The notes: generated by a model not told the origin, from the sequence alone. A DNA stretch of 64,000 nucleotides from Pseudorasbora parva (GCF_024679245.1 NC_090187.1:23190495-23254494); one strand, 5' to 3'. Positions 48,631 through 62,010 are shown, counted from the stretch's first letter. Numbers and translations: made by a program.

Positions 48631-48981
48631 AACTAGCTGCTAACTTAGCTCGATTTACAATGGTAAGCTTGTAATAATGTTTTTAATTCCAGTGCTACTA
48701 GTGGTTTTCCGTGGGAAATTCAAGCATATCTTTGCTTTATTGCGTCATACCTGTACACTTAAATAAGGTGACCAGGTTAGTAGGCTATATTGTGGCTACA
48801 GAAAAAAAGGATAAAAAGGCCGTTTGAAATGTGGCATGAACTCTGTGTTTTGAAGGTGGTTCAAAACAAACGCAAATAAGGCTTTTTTCTGCTGGACAGG
48901 TAACTTAGTGTACCATTTAGGCAATAGTTCAATTGTAACCATACACTGTAAAAAAAAAAAAAAAATAAATAAAAAAAATTA

Positions 48982-49045
<64 letters not shown>

Positions 49046-49149
49046 GTTTAACTTAAAAAAGTAAGTAACCCGGTTGCCTTAAAATTTTGAGTTTATTGAA
49101 ATCAAAAATTTGAGCTGATGCAATGAAGGAAATTGGTTTAATAAATAAA

Positions 49150-49549
49150 TCGGTACAGAGACTGCAGAGACCATTGATGTTAGTTAGCAGAGTTTATTGA
49201 GCACCAGAGAGTCAAACAGGGTGAAGTGCAGGCGAACAGGTGAAGACTTTGTGAGATGAGGGGAATCGCTGGAGAGTTTGCTGGAGTACGAGGGACACAC
49301 ACACACTGGATGTGTAAACACTAGGAGACTTGACAAGAGACGCTGGAGATAAGCAGATATCTTTGCGGGAATCCTTGAGGTAAAACAGAGGCAGTTAGTA
49401 ACTTCTCTAGACGAGACCGGACAGTGACTGTGAGTGTGTGTGTGTCTTTTGTGCTGGGGTGATGATGGGCTGCAGTTGTTCATGATTAAAACTCAGGAGA
49501 GGGTGTGCGCTGTGAGTGGGTGACGTTGGAGCCTGGCGTGTCTGTGACA
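49150..49549 (-). mobile_element. Probable solo LTR inside the MITE
   Basis: On the minus strand it starts TGTCACAGACACGCC (49549) and has an AATAAA signal near 49193-49199. The far end near 49150 does not show a clear CA terminus or a target duplication, so it may be truncated. The 99-aa frame at 49184-49483 lies within it and shows no domain. Confidence 0.5.
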
Positions 49550-49589
49550 ATTATTTTATCTGAACCACATAAAAATGTGATAAATCATG

Positions 49590-49591
<2 letters not shown>

Positions 49592-49629
<38 letters not shown>

Positions 49630-49642
49630 CACACACACGCAC

Positions 49643-49709
<67 letters not shown>
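49592..49709. repeat. (CA)n microsatellite with CGCA interruptions
   Basis: CA repeat broken by a few CGCA units. Confidence 0.96.
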
Positions 49710-49710
<1 letters not shown>

Positions 49711-49860
49711 CTACCCCAATATGCTTACAAACTCTTTTAATAATATTTGAATAGAGGTTGTCAAGTCTCAAAAATGTTCATTGTATTAACTCAAAAAACT
49801 CAAAACTCAAAATTTTAAGGCAGCAGGTAACTTATTTTGTAAAACATTTTTTACAGTGTA

Positions 49861-50378
49861 GCACACTTATTTTATTTGTTGTGCCTTTCTCGTTTTGCTT
49901 CTGCATCGTGGTAAATATCAATTATTTTGTGCTTGCTATAAGAGGGAGCAAATCACCTCTACTTGACATTAATTCGTTGGTATATGACAATTAGAAATTT
50001 TACTGCACAGAAATGGAAACTGAACAAAAGGTGGCCCTAATACTTATTCAATGTAGTCACACAATGCTGATGTTAACATTAACAATTTGACCTGATATGA
50101 TTGTTTGATTTAATCATCGCGATATATTGCAATGCTTTTTTCCCATAGTTGGGCAGAACAAAAGTGGATGTGAGCTATTACTTGTTCAGATGACATTTTA
50201 ATGTCAGTCATACTTTCAAACAGTAGTATCTGTGATTCCACACCGGCGCGGTGACTGACAGCCCTTCTCCTGACAGCCGCACGTTCTCCTCAAAACATTG
50301 GATTCATCGATTCAGGCTGCACCGAGGCACAAATCACATAAAGTTGATCATTTCTTGAATAACTGCAATTACAGATTT
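49861..50378. other. Unassigned sequence
   Basis: No gene or repeat recognised. Confidence 0.4.
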
Positions 50379-51258
50379 CTATGTAAGCCCGTTTCTGCCA
50401 CTACATAAAAAATAAAATAAAAATTACAACTTTTTACTTTTTTCTAACAATTGCATTATATAAAGTCAGAATTCTGAGATATAAACTTACAATTGTGTGA
50501 TGTAAAGTCACAATTCTGACTGAGAAAAATAATAATAATCAGAATTGATGACTTTATATCACGCAAATGTGAGAAAAAAGTAAGAATTCTTACTTTATAA
50601 CTTGCAATTGCGTGTTTATATCTCAGAATTCTGACTGTACAACTCCCAATTGTGAGAAAAAGTCATTGTGGTGTGGGGGCGAGGGCGCGCGAGAGTGGCC
50701 GGTGACGAATGGTAATGAGTACCAGCTGGTGATGCACCGGTCGCATAAAAGGAGGAGCCAAGGCGGCGGAAGACGAGAGAGGAACAGGCCTGGATTGTAT
50801 GTTGAGTTTTGTTTAAGGTTTATTATGTTTATGTGGGCAGTCGTCCATGAGGGGCTGCCCACGTTTTATTTTGTGGGTATTTGCGGGCAGTTGTCCGTAA
50901 GGGGCTGCCCGTGGTTTTTACTTTCGTTTTGTTTATTTATTTGTATATTAAAGTTTGTGAAAGGTTCGCCGATTTCCGCCTCCTTCCTGCCCAGTTAAGA
51001 ACTTTGTTACAGTCATCATTCTGAGGAAAAAAGTCTCAATTACTCTTTTAAACACAATTGCAATTTTATATCACACAATTCTGACTATAAATTCCAATTG
51101 CGACTTTATATCACTCGATCCTGAGATAAAAAGGCAGAATTTCGAGAAGTTAACTTGCAATTCTGAGAAAAAAAAGTCTTTTGAAAAAAAATAATTGTGA
51201 GATAAAACTTACAATTACCTTTTTTGTTTTATTCTGTGGCCGAAGGAAAATAGCTTCC
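50379..51258. mobile_element. MITE built of short 'agaattctga' type repeats, hosting a solo LTR
   Basis: The ends are inverted and related: 'tatgtaagcccgtttctgcc' at the left and 'ggccgaaggaaaatagcttc' at the right. The interior is made of degenerate units such as 'caattgtgagaaaaagtc' and 'cagaattctgagatataaa' in both directions. It is interrupted by the LTR at 50667-51011. Confidence 0.6.
50667..51011 (+). mobile_element. Solo LTR, 345 bp, with 5-bp target duplication
   Basis: Starts TGTGGTGTGG, ends TTTGTTACA, flanked by GTCAT on both sides (50662-50666, 51012-51016). Has a TATA-like 'cataaaagg' at 50744 and an ATTAAA signal at about 50947. Between them are two tandem stem-loops with the same GGGCAG/CTGCCC stem (50835-50860 and 50885-50910). 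GC-rich compared with its surroundings. No internal retroelement sequence remains. The good duplication suggests a moderate age. Confidence 0.85.
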
Positions 51259-52961
51259 ATAAGTAACAGTGAAGACATTTTTATGTGTACATTTTTTTTT
51301 TTTTACAAATAAATGCTGTACTTTTTTAATTTATTTTTCATCGCAAAACCCTAAAGAACAAATAAAATATATAATTTCCCCCCACCCAATTGTTATTAAG
51401 AAGTACAACTGTTCTTAACATTGATGATAATGTGAAATGTTTTTTGAGCATCAAATCAGCATATTAGAATAATTTCTGAAGCATCACGTGACGCTGAAGC
51501 TTTTCAATGTCTGGCATATATCAAATGTATGAAATGCTGTATATACATTTTAAAATATATTCAAATAGTAAACTGTTATAATATTCATAATAATATTTCC
51601 CATTATTTATTTATTTTACTGTATATTCCATAGCAAAAATGCAGCCTTATGTAAGCATCAGAGACTTCTTTCAAATGCATTCTTATAAAATATAGTTTTG
51701 AACACACACAGACACACACACACACACACACACACAAAGCTAGTTTGTCCTAGTACTAGGAAATCAAGTGCATTTATTTTTGGCAGCACATCAGCTCAAA
51801 TTAGTTCACACATGATCTTCACAAATTCCTGCCTACCCTCAGAGGACCAGCTGGGAACACAGCGGTGGCTCTGTGAAATAAAGCATGCGAGCTTACCCAT
51901 GATGCCTCCAGTGTTGGGAGTAGTATCAGCACACACTGATGAAGCTCCACGTCATTGAGCTGCTGTAGAGGTGCACTGCAATGAAGAATACACCTCCATT
52001 TTGCATTTCAAGGTATTTTTTGATGCTCTCTTACCCCATTAAATGAGCAAGCACATGTTTATTTTTGAGCTTGTGTGTGCAATATATTGTCTAGTGCTGG
52101 CTGCAACAGTTCTGCCTGCCAAAACAAGCAGTCAGTGCTCAGTGTGCATCTCAAATAGCCTGGATTACATCCAAGAACCTGGCCAGGACTCTCTCTCTCT
52201 CTCACAATCAGCTCATTTCAGTCACCAGAATGCAGAGCACTGACGTTTCCTCAGTGATGTTGTCATTCAACATATTGTGTTAAGGCTTTTTTTAACAACA
52301 AAATGCCCCCAAGCAACAAGGCTGATGTACAGAAAATAGTGATGCGGATTGACAAAGAAAGGGAGATTCCACTGCTAGTTTCTTTCTGTATACTTTGCAT
52401 TTATCTTCCATATTAGACTTAAGCATCTTTTAAAAAAGGCAAATTCAATTACTTTGCTTTTAGACTTCATCATTAAAATGTATTTTACTCTCACAGGACA
52501 AAATAAAGGAGGTTCCTCCTTGTAGTGCGCTGGGCCACTTTTATCATTTATAACCACTAGGGAGGCCACAATTATCAATATAATATTGAATCATTCGGTA
52601 CCTTATTCACGGTTCAATACGTGCTTGTGAATGTGTTTTTTTTTCTACAGTTTTGTATTTAATTAATTATTTTTTCTACAAATTCTATAATTTGCCTCCA
52701 TCCCAATATACTGAACAACGCGACATACATTCACACCACACGTTACTGGTAGAGTTATACTCACGGAACACTATAGTTATTCACAATCACAAAAGGTCAG
52801 TATTATGAATCAGCTTATTTATTCATGATTCGGAGATCAATACACTGATTCATAACCAGTTGAATCTTTATTTGAGGATTGAAAACAAACACGTAAGAGA
52901 AGACAATGCTGAATAAAGTCATAGTTTTTGTTAATTTTTAACAATTTTTTTAGCAACGTTA
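51259..52961. other. Mostly unassigned; (CA)n at 51702-51736
   Basis: No gene. A 66-aa frame at 52043-52243 starts with a hydrophobic stretch (IFELVCAIYCLVLAATVLPA) but has no acceptor, donor or family match. 52905-52950 ('gctgaataaagtcatagttt') looks like a fragment of the hAT-type family seen at 2492, in reverse orientation. Confidence 0.35.
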
Positions 52962-53672
52962 TAGGCAATTTATTGAAAACTGCATTTAAAATCAAACAGG
53001 CCGTTCATCAGCTGAGTTTAAGACCATAGCCATAAAAAGGTCAAATCTGCACAAAAATATGGCTTTCATGGCATTGTCCTTCAAGCAGTCAGACTGTCAA
53101 GATCTGCTGATGGCAAAGGCAAAAAGGTTTTCTCTCTTTGAACGTGGTAGGATTGTTGAGCTGCACAAGCACAGCCTGTTTGTCCGTGAAGACACAGGTC
53201 GATCCTCAACCCAAATTAAGGCCCTTACTGATGCTGACTGCAGCCCAATAAGACGTCAGAAGGGCTTCAAGAACAAAACATGTCTTCAAAGGCCACGTCT
53301 TCTCACACGACACAAACTTGCCCGTTTGGAATTTGTAAGGGAGCACCAAACATGGGACATTGAAAAGTGGAAGAAAGTTTTATTCTCTGACGAGAAAAAA
53401 ATTAACCTGGACAGTCCTGATAGCTTCAAAAGTTACTGGCATGACAAGGAGAGCCCACCTGAGATGTTTTCTACGCGGCACAGTGGAGGAGGCTCCATCA
53501 TGGAGTTTTTGAAGTGATCAACAAGAACGGTGGGGCTACTCACTACTACGAGTCTTTTTTGACACTTTTGGTACTGTTGTGCGTTTATTTTTGGGCTATG
53601 GTCTTAAACTTTTGATCAGCTGATGAACGGCCTGTTTCAGTTTAAATGCAGTTTTCAATAAATTGCCTACTC
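52962..53672 (+). mobile_element. Tc1-like element with internal deletion and long inverted repeats
   Basis: The termini are 75-90 bp inverted repeats: 'caggccgttcatcagctgag' near 52998 is answered by 'cagctgatgaacggcctgtt' near 53618. Between them a 152-aa frame (53059-53517) begins with the end of the left repeat, then joins a DNA-binding fragment ([17 protein letters not shown]) to the first catalytic block ([19 protein letters not shown]) and GGSIMEF. The second Asp and the Glu region are missing, so it is non-autonomous. It could be moved only by a related full-length transposase. It is a different family from the element that follows. Confidence 0.75.
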
Positions 53673-53794
53673 TCTATTTTTTGTCTCTTGCTCCTGTTTC
53701 TCGTTTTGAACCAGCACTTACAACCTGGTTATAATCCACTAGTGCGAAATGTGTAAAACTTGTAATGCATCCCCTGGTCTTAAGATTTTGTTCA

Positions 53795-55533
<1,739 letters not shown>

Positions 55534-55598
<65 letters not shown>
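55534..55598. repeat. (TA)n microsatellite, right of the intact Tc1
   Basis: About 32 TA units directly after the transposon end. Confidence 0.97.
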
Positions 55599-55600
<2 letters not shown>

Positions 55601-55626
55601 CAGATTTATATTATACAATACACTAT

Positions 55627-56630
55627 GGGCCCTATCTTGCACCCAGCGCAATTGACTTTGTACACCGACGCATGTGTCATTCCTATTTTGCACCCGCACA
55701 AAGCGCGCCCTCCACAGAAGCACGTCGCTAAACTAGTGAATGAACTTGCGCTCCCTGGGTGGTTCAGCGCAAAAAAGGAGTCGTGTTCCGGCGCAAACAA
55801 TCCCTGGTTGTTTTGCTGTTCCATTAAACAATTGCGCCACTGACCAGAAAAAACCTAGTCTAAAGTCAGTGGCGTGTTGCACGTTGTTCATTATGCTATT
55901 TTAAGGGCGCATACTTGAACATAATGTATAGCGTGCACAACGCGCATACACTTTGCTCATGTAATCTACACAGATGCAACAGTTATTTTTGCAAATCATA
56001 AATTGTTACACTAAAAAAATATTAACACATGAGATGACGGAAATCATTGTGGTGTGCTGGCGTCAGGTCCTGAGTAGAGGCAGATCCACCTCCCGTTACT
56101 CGGCGTGCCCGATTGATGCTGGGAAGCTTGGACTTTCCCCGTCTTCTGATGTCATTGTAGCGCTTGCGGCACTGGTGCGACGTTCTGGGGACGCCAGCTG
56201 ATGAAACAATTGTGGCTATTTCCTCCCACGCCTGTTTAACCAACGCTATTTTGGGTGGGTTTCTCCCATTCCCATACAACACAACTTCTCTGTCTTTCAC
56301 TGCTCTTACAAGAACATCAGTCTCATCGGCTGTGAACCCCTCCTGGCGTGCGCCTGGTAAATACGCCATAATAATAGCAATCCATAATGGAACTTGCGCA
56401 CCTGCTTTTAAAGGGAATGTTGGATGACGCTCTGATTGGTTTATTCACGTTACGCCCAAACCACACCTATGAATAATGAAGCTACCTCAGACCAACCCAT
56501 TTTAGATTTGCATTGGGCGCAAGAGCCATTTAACCCGCCGGGAAAATAGCAACAGCGCCGAGACCCGCCCACAAAGTTACTTGCGTTTTGTGCTTTGACA
56601 CTTGCATTTCAGATCGTTAAAATAGGGCCC
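55627..56630 (-). mobile_element. Harbinger-like element carrying only the Myb-like gene
   Basis: Ends GGGCCCTATCTTGCACCC and, reversed from the right, GGGCCCTATTTTAACGATC; flanked by TAT on each side (55624-55626, 56631-56633), a 3-bp duplication. The 1004-bp length leaves no room for the nuclease-type transposase of complete Harbingers. It keeps part of the second Harbinger gene, a Myb/SANT-like protein. Confidence 0.75.
56022..56369 (-). CDS. Myb/SANT-like DNA-binding protein of a Harbinger element
   Basis: 115-aa open frame. Residues 10-80 form a trihelix/Myb-like domain: GFTADETDVLVRAVKDREVVL (first helix), ALVKQAWEEIATIVSSAG with the conserved Trp (second helix), VPRTSHQCRKRYNDIRRRGKSKL (third, basic helix). 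Harbinger elements encode such a protein beside the transposase; it binds the element DNA and helps bring the transposase into the nucleus. The C-terminal 30 residues are low-complexity and the protein looks shorter than usual for the family, so it is probably truncated by the internal deletion that made this element. Host NAIF1 is a domesticated example of the family. Intact through the domain. Confidence 0.75.
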   Translation of the reverse strand: MAYLPGARQEGFTADETDVLVRAVKDREVVLYGNGRNPPKIALVKQAWEEIATIVSSAGVPRTSHQCRKRYNDIRRRGKSKLPSINRARRVTGGGSASTQDLTPAHHNDFRHLMC

Positions 56631-56852
56631 TATGTGTACAAAGGTTTTTTTTTAAGTAAAGTTTTAAGTTTAAGTAAGATTTGCAATTCTTTTAAGCAAA
56701 ATGAAGAAAGAGTATTGCAATAAAAAATGTCTTTTTTCTCCTTAACCTCAGGCTGTTAAGAATATAATAGCAAACAACTGATGTAACTAGCCATCTCAAC
56801 CGAACAGAACCGAAAACTGTGGTTAAAAACTGAGTATTGAACCGTGGACTAA

Positions 56853-57422
56853 TAATAATAATGCGTTCGATTTATATAGCGCATTTCAAGGCACTCAAAG
56901 CGTTTTACATTGAAGGGGAGAATCTCCTCAACCACCACCAATGTGCAGCATCCACCTGGATGATGCGACGGCAGCCATATTGCACCAGAACGCTCACCAC
57001 ACACCAGCTGATTGGTGGAGAGGAGACCGAGTGATTAAGCCAATCAGGATATGGGGATTATTAGGAGGCCATGATGGACAGGGGCCAATGGGCAAATTTG
57101 GCCAGGATGCCGGGGTTACACCCCTACTCTTTTTCCGAAAGACATCCTGGGATTTTTAATGACCACAGAGAGTCAGGACCTCGGTTTAATGTCTAATCTG
57201 AAAGACGGTGCTCTTTGTCAGTATAGTGTCCTCATCATTATACTGGGGTGTTAGGACCCACACAGACCACAGGGTGAGCACCCTGCTGGCCTCACTAACA
57301 CCTCTACCAGCAGCTACCTTGTTTTCCCAGTTGGTCTCCCATCCAGGTTCTGACCAGGCTCAGCCCTGCTTAGCTTCAGTGGGAAACCAGTCTTGGGCTA
57401 CAGGGTGATATGGCTGCTGGCT
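56853..57422 (-). mobile_element. SINE3 (5S rRNA-derived SINE), copy 2
   Basis: Collinear with copy 1 at 46387-46962. On the minus strand the 5S-like control boxes are at about 57365-57377 (A-box-like) and 57333-57344 (C-box-like). The 3' end is followed by a short (ATT)n tract at 56850-56862, a usual LINE-mobilised SINE tail. Confidence 0.85.
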
Positions 57423-59079
57423 AACTGTATTGTTGCATTCCTAATAACCAAGATATTTTAGCACATATTAAAGTATTTGATGCACATAAAGGAAACCAAA
57501 CTTGTTATCCCAATGTGTTCACTCTGTGAATTATGCTCATTTGCCATCGTTATATTATCATCCTTAATTTTAGAAATGCACACTGTTCCTGTAGCCTGAA
57601 CTACGGGACCCTGGTGCTTTGATTTGGAGCCAAGTTACAAGTTCAGTTGCTCTGTGTTCTCATACAACCAGGCCTTGTCCCCGGAGCCGTCCGCGAAGAT
57701 AATTAGAACACTGCCTCAATGACACTTGCAGCCTTTTTAATATATTTGAGAAAATGTGTAATGAAGTATTTAGTCTATTAATGATAGAAGTGTAAAACCG
57801 CATGCAAAATGCATTATTAATGGTTTGGCCGATGTAAGTTTTATGATGCTCATAAATAACAGGAATAGTTTATTTAATATTATCAAATGGCAGTTTGTTT
57901 AGTGTTTTTACTTCTGTCAAGAGTTCTGAAGAATGATACTTAATGTTATATGTTTATAAGTTAACTAGCCAAAACAATTTACGAAAAGTAAGAGTTTAGT
58001 ATATGTTTGTGTTCATATTACGATATTCATAGTGAGCTAAATATATGTGATGTCTTCTGAAACACTTGTGAGATTACTTGGGTATTTATTTATTTTTTCT
58101 AAGAAGAAGAAAAAAAAACTGCCCTGGAGAGTTATAACAACAACAGTATGTGTTGATTATGTTTATGTTTGGCTGTCCAAAACAGTTATGCATTCGAGTG
58201 TCTGTTTGGCTTCGTAGTTTTGTACTTTGAGAGAGATTTAAATGTTTTGTGTTTGAGCTTGTTGAACCTAAAGTAACAGGATCTCCCTCAGGACTGGATG
58301 AATGGATAGCAGCGTGGGGCTTGTAATGATGGCCACTGGAGAAATGCTCCAGCTGGGAATGGCAGACTGGTGTGATTACTATTGAGCTTCCAGTCATGAC
58401 CCTGGAGACGTGATTCATGTGGGTGTAGATTTCAGCTCTATCAGGCCTAGAGACAATTTGGCCAATCCTGCTTCTGTCTAGGAGATATGCTGCAGTGTTC
58501 TGTTTAGAATGACAAGAGTCTGAACACTGCTGTGCATGTTAAACAACACAATCTTTCCTAACACTCCACTGTAAAAGAGTCTCAGGGATGAAAGAAAGTG
58601 GTAACCGGCAAATGTGAAATGTAAATATAAAGTTCAGTCGTGAAACTATTAACCGCTGATTGGTCCTTTCAACTCTACGACACCAACCAATCAAAGGTAC
58701 TTCCTCATTTATGTGGCTTTATTATGCAATATGATAACTCTTATAATCCTACCTCCTCCCCAGTGCCACCTGTAGAGATCTGCTACAGGGGGTTATATAA
58801 ATCTGCAGCAGTCTTTCCTTTTTGTTATCTTGACTAAGCTGAACATTTTGTATTTGCTCAGCAGCAGCAGCGTAGCAGATCTCATCCGCCAAAATCAAGC
58901 CTATGTACATTCAATTCTCTATGCTAATAAAAAGCTGGTTGAATCTATTCACGCAGAGAGTTCTCATGATTGAACCGCTAATACTAAGATAAAAAAGAAT
59001 GCAAGTAAGCAGCATCTGGCTCATAGCAGACTGCTGCATATAAACATATTAAAACAACAAGATGGAGTCCTAAACCTGG
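57423..59079. other. Unique sequence; enhancer-like stretch near 57600-57860
   Basis: No gene. 57600-57860 includes 'cgcgaagataattagaacac', 'gcatgcaaaatgcattatta' and 'ttttatgatgctcataaa', octamer- and homeodomain-like motifs in unique sequence. Short frames on both strands have no domain. Confidence 0.3.
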
Positions 59080-59412
59080 TCCTCTCTCATTTTTCATGAC
59101 TTTTGATAAAGTTTGGGTTCCTCTTCACTGTCGCCTTTGGCTTGGTTTGCTCAGTTGGGGACACTAAAATTTCAATCGAAGTTTTCAGCTACATATTCAA
59201 ATAAAATTAACTACTAAATTAAATAGTATCCACCATATCACTGATCTGCCCACATTGTCACTATATGATAAATTGAAATTAACTGATAACATCACCCTTT
59301 TCTCCAGAGCGACTGTACAGCCGAATCAAATTGTGTTGCAATATTTTCCTGTTTAACACTGTGAAGCTGCTTTGAATCAATCATCATTGTAAAAGCACTG
59401 TATAAATAAAGT
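59080..59412 (+). mobile_element. 3' end of an L2-type LINE
   Basis: Ends with 'tgtgaagctgctttgaatca', 'attgtaaaagcactgtataa' and 'ataaagttgaattg', the 3' tail shared by fish L2/CR1-type LINEs. No coding part remains. Confidence 0.65.
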
Positions 59413-59780
59413 TGAATTGACTTCACTGTTTCATCTCCTCTGTGTGACTTGGGACCTTTGTTGCGGTTTGAACAACGGCCTAAAAGGGTTAAGGATTAGG
59501 TGTTTGGGTTGGGTTAGGATTAAGGCCCATTCACACCAATTAGCATCCGCACCATTGGATGATACTGTTCTGTTTATTCCATGCAAGTGCTGTTACATCA
59601 GGATGGATTCTGATTGGCTGAATAATATTTTATCGTTCATCAGCTGATAAAATCGTTCTGTAGTCTACAGTAAACTCTGCTATAGCATGTTGACACAAAA
59701 AAGACAGGTCCAAGGCACACAGTCAGATGTAAACAGAGGAGAAGGAATTAATTAAAAAGCCTTTATTTGGTATGGCTTAA

Positions 59781-60694
59781 AGGTGGGGTAAGTGTTATTT
59801 CAAATTTCTTTTTAGTAAAAGGACTCGGGCCGAGTGGAATAACAAACTTGTAGCCAATCAGCAGGTAAGGGGCGTGTCTACTAATGATGGTGAGAAGAGT
59901 GCTCGCTCTCGCTCTGTGTACGTCATTATTCAAAACACACAAGTCACACATTACGGACATTAGCCGAGAACTAGCCTAATATATGCTACTTTTGCTCGAC
60001 TATGCTTGTGAGTCATGTTCGCTTGTTAGTCCATTTGAAATCGTATTGTGTCTAGACTTCAGCGATGAAAAAGACCTGTTCATTTACACACCATATGGAG
60101 CATCTAAATCTCCTCACTGTGTGCTTCAAGCATCAGCTCACAAAATGTGTCCAACAAGTAAGATACTATACTCCCAATAAATGTTTGTTTCCTCTTTTCA
60201 TGAGCTATATAACCCTTATCTGGTCATAATTGTAATATATTGTTAGCTGGACTGTCATGCTTGTGTTCTATAGAGTTGTTCATGAGAAGAGTTTGTGTTT
60301 TTGTGATCGCTATAACTCTAATCTTGTCATAATTGTAATATGTTCATTAGTTGGACTGTCATGCTCGTGTACTATCGAGTTGTTCATGAGAACGGTTTGT
60401 GTTTTGTGATCGCTGTAACTCTAATCTTGTCATAATTGTAATATGTTCGTAAGTTGGACTGTCATGCTCGTGTACTATCGAGTTGTTCATGAGAACGGTT
60501 TGTGTGTTTGTGATAGAAGGGATGACTTTTTCATTGTATATTAGTTACACAGAGATTCTGCCATAGCCGTTGGCTGGGTTTACGTATGTGTGGGGTGGAG
60601 ATATCAAAATAGGGGCGAGATCCTTTTGGGGGTAGGGGCGTGTTTGTTTTGGTGATTTGAAATATCGGTTACCAGATAGCACTTACCCCACCTT
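59781..60694. mobile_element. TTAA-target DNA transposon, third type, 914 bp
   Basis: Flanked by TTAA (59777-59780, 60695-60698). Termini AGGTGGGGTAAGTG and CACTTACCCCACCT are a perfect 14-bp inverted repeat. The uninterrupted right arm of the host palindrome carries TTAA at the corresponding place. Holds a 103-bp tandem repeat and a 65-aa frame (59983-60180) without a domain. Confidence 0.8.
60200..60515. repeat. 103-bp tandem repeat, about three units
   Basis: Units with 'ttggactgtcatgctcgtgt' and 'gagttgttcatgaga' start at about 60247, 60351 and 60454 (periods 104 and 103). Units two and three are nearly identical. Confidence 0.85.
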
Positions 60695-60949
60695 TAAGTC
60701 ATTTAAAAAAATACAAGAGCCAACATGTGTCAACCAACAAATAGTCTTCTTCAGGGCAACGCAACCTGAAGCACCTGAACCTTTGGTTGCTTTGTCCTGA
60801 AGAAGACAATTTGTTGGTTGAAACATGTTGGCTCTTGTATTTTTGTAATGACTTAATGCCATACCAAATAAAGGCTTTTTAATTCATCCCTTCTCCTCTG
60901 TTTACGTCTGACTGAGTGCCTTGGACCTGCCTTTTTTGTGTCATTAGAC

Positions 60950-61763
60950 TTTTTCCCTTTCCTAAAAGCACCTATTACGGACTATTTAACTCCGGTTGTA
61001 ACCTCTCGAATATCTGCTAAAGCTTGTTTGCAATCACGTGGTTCTAATGACGTGTGCAATTCAGATGGAGGGCAAGAAGTGAAAACAGAATGGGCGAGAT
61101 GGAGGAAAGGCTGTAATGTGCTGGTTTAGAAAGCTAAAAACAGAAAATCACAACATATGTTGGCCGTGATCCTTATGTTATAAAGAGGACCGATGTTTCT
61201 ACTGAATTGGAAATCTTGGCTGCCATCTAGGCAGTTGATATAGAGAATGTGAAGCTGCCATTACACCATGTTGAGTTCTGGTCTGGTTTGTTGATATCGC
61301 GCTGCCTTGCGATTTGCTAGTGAGTTTAGGTTGTTTTGATTTTCTGTCAACTTGTAATTGTGAAAAATGCCACTATTGTAGGTCATTTATGCTGCATCGA
61401 GAAATGCAATATGAACTCACACCATGAAATAATCACATTGCTTTTGAAAGTTCTGTATTTTGTTTGGTTTCATTAACATTATATTTGCGAGTATGATTCT
61501 CACTCGGCTTGTGAATTAATAAAAATTGCCCACAGCCACTTCAAAACTTTTCACAAGCTTCCATGATTTGGTTGTCATTTGTTGAAATAAATATTTAAAA
61601 AAGAATAGAGTGTCTGTGTCTGTCCGCTGAATGTGACCATCTCCGATTCTCCTGTGTGTCCATATGGGAAAGTGAATATTTACAATGAAAACAATAAGCT
61701 TCAGTTACATTTACACATTTCTAATAAAGAAATAGATCGACTTCTGTCAGTTTGTTGAACCCA
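60950..61763. other. Unassigned sequence
   Basis: No gene or delimited repeat. The frame at 60938-61129 overlaps the palindrome end and has no domain. Confidence 0.4.
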
Positions 61764-62010
61764 TTTTTATTTCTACCATCATATGTGTGTGACAGTGTTT
61801 TCACAGTGCAATAAAATATAATTTCTTTCCTGCAAACGAAGGAGAATTTGAATATTTGAATAAGTCCGTATTGTCCATATTTGAATAAGTCCGTATTTTT
61901 ATTTCTACCATCATATGTGTGTGACAGTGTTTTCACAGTGCAATAAAATATAATTTCTTTCCTGCAAACGAAGGAGAATTTGAATATTTGAATAAGTCCG
62001 AATAAGTCCG
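61764..62010. repeat. Recent direct duplication, 132-bp period
   Basis: A block of over 100 bp beginning 'tttttatttctaccatcata' at 61764 recurs at 61896 with no difference visible to me. A short 'gaataagtccgtatt' motif is repeated at the junctions, which may have primed the duplication. Confidence 0.9.

Larger units (their letters stand above)
48945..49860. mobile_element. MITE with CACTGTAAAAAA termini, hosting a solo LTR and microsatellites
   Basis: Left end 'cactgtaaaaaaaaa', right end 'ttttttacagtg'. Inverted interior text 'gtaagtaacccggttgcctt' and 'aaggcagcaggtaactta' supports one element. It contains (AT)n at 48984-49041, the LTR-like block 49150-49549 and a CA tract at 49592-49709. 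Confidence 0.6.
59689..60946. repeat. Large foldback element, left arm split by a TTAA-target transposon
   Basis: The left arm (59689-59780 plus 60699-60750) and right arm (60797-60946) are reverse complements: 'gacaggtccaaggcac' against 'gtgccttggacctgcc', 'gcctttatttggtatgg' against 'ccataccaaataaaggc', 'acaagagccaacatgt' against 'acatgttggctcttgt'. Each arm is about 150 bp, with a spacer of under 50 bp. The right arm is uninterrupted. Confidence 0.85.

Noticed and set aside
52043..52243. A 66-aa protein with a hydrophobic N-terminus
   Set aside because: No splice sites, family match or codon evidence; AT-rich DNA often gives such frames.
53059..53517. A 152-aa functional transposase
   Set aside because: The second catalytic Asp and the Glu region are missing; it is an internal-deletion product.
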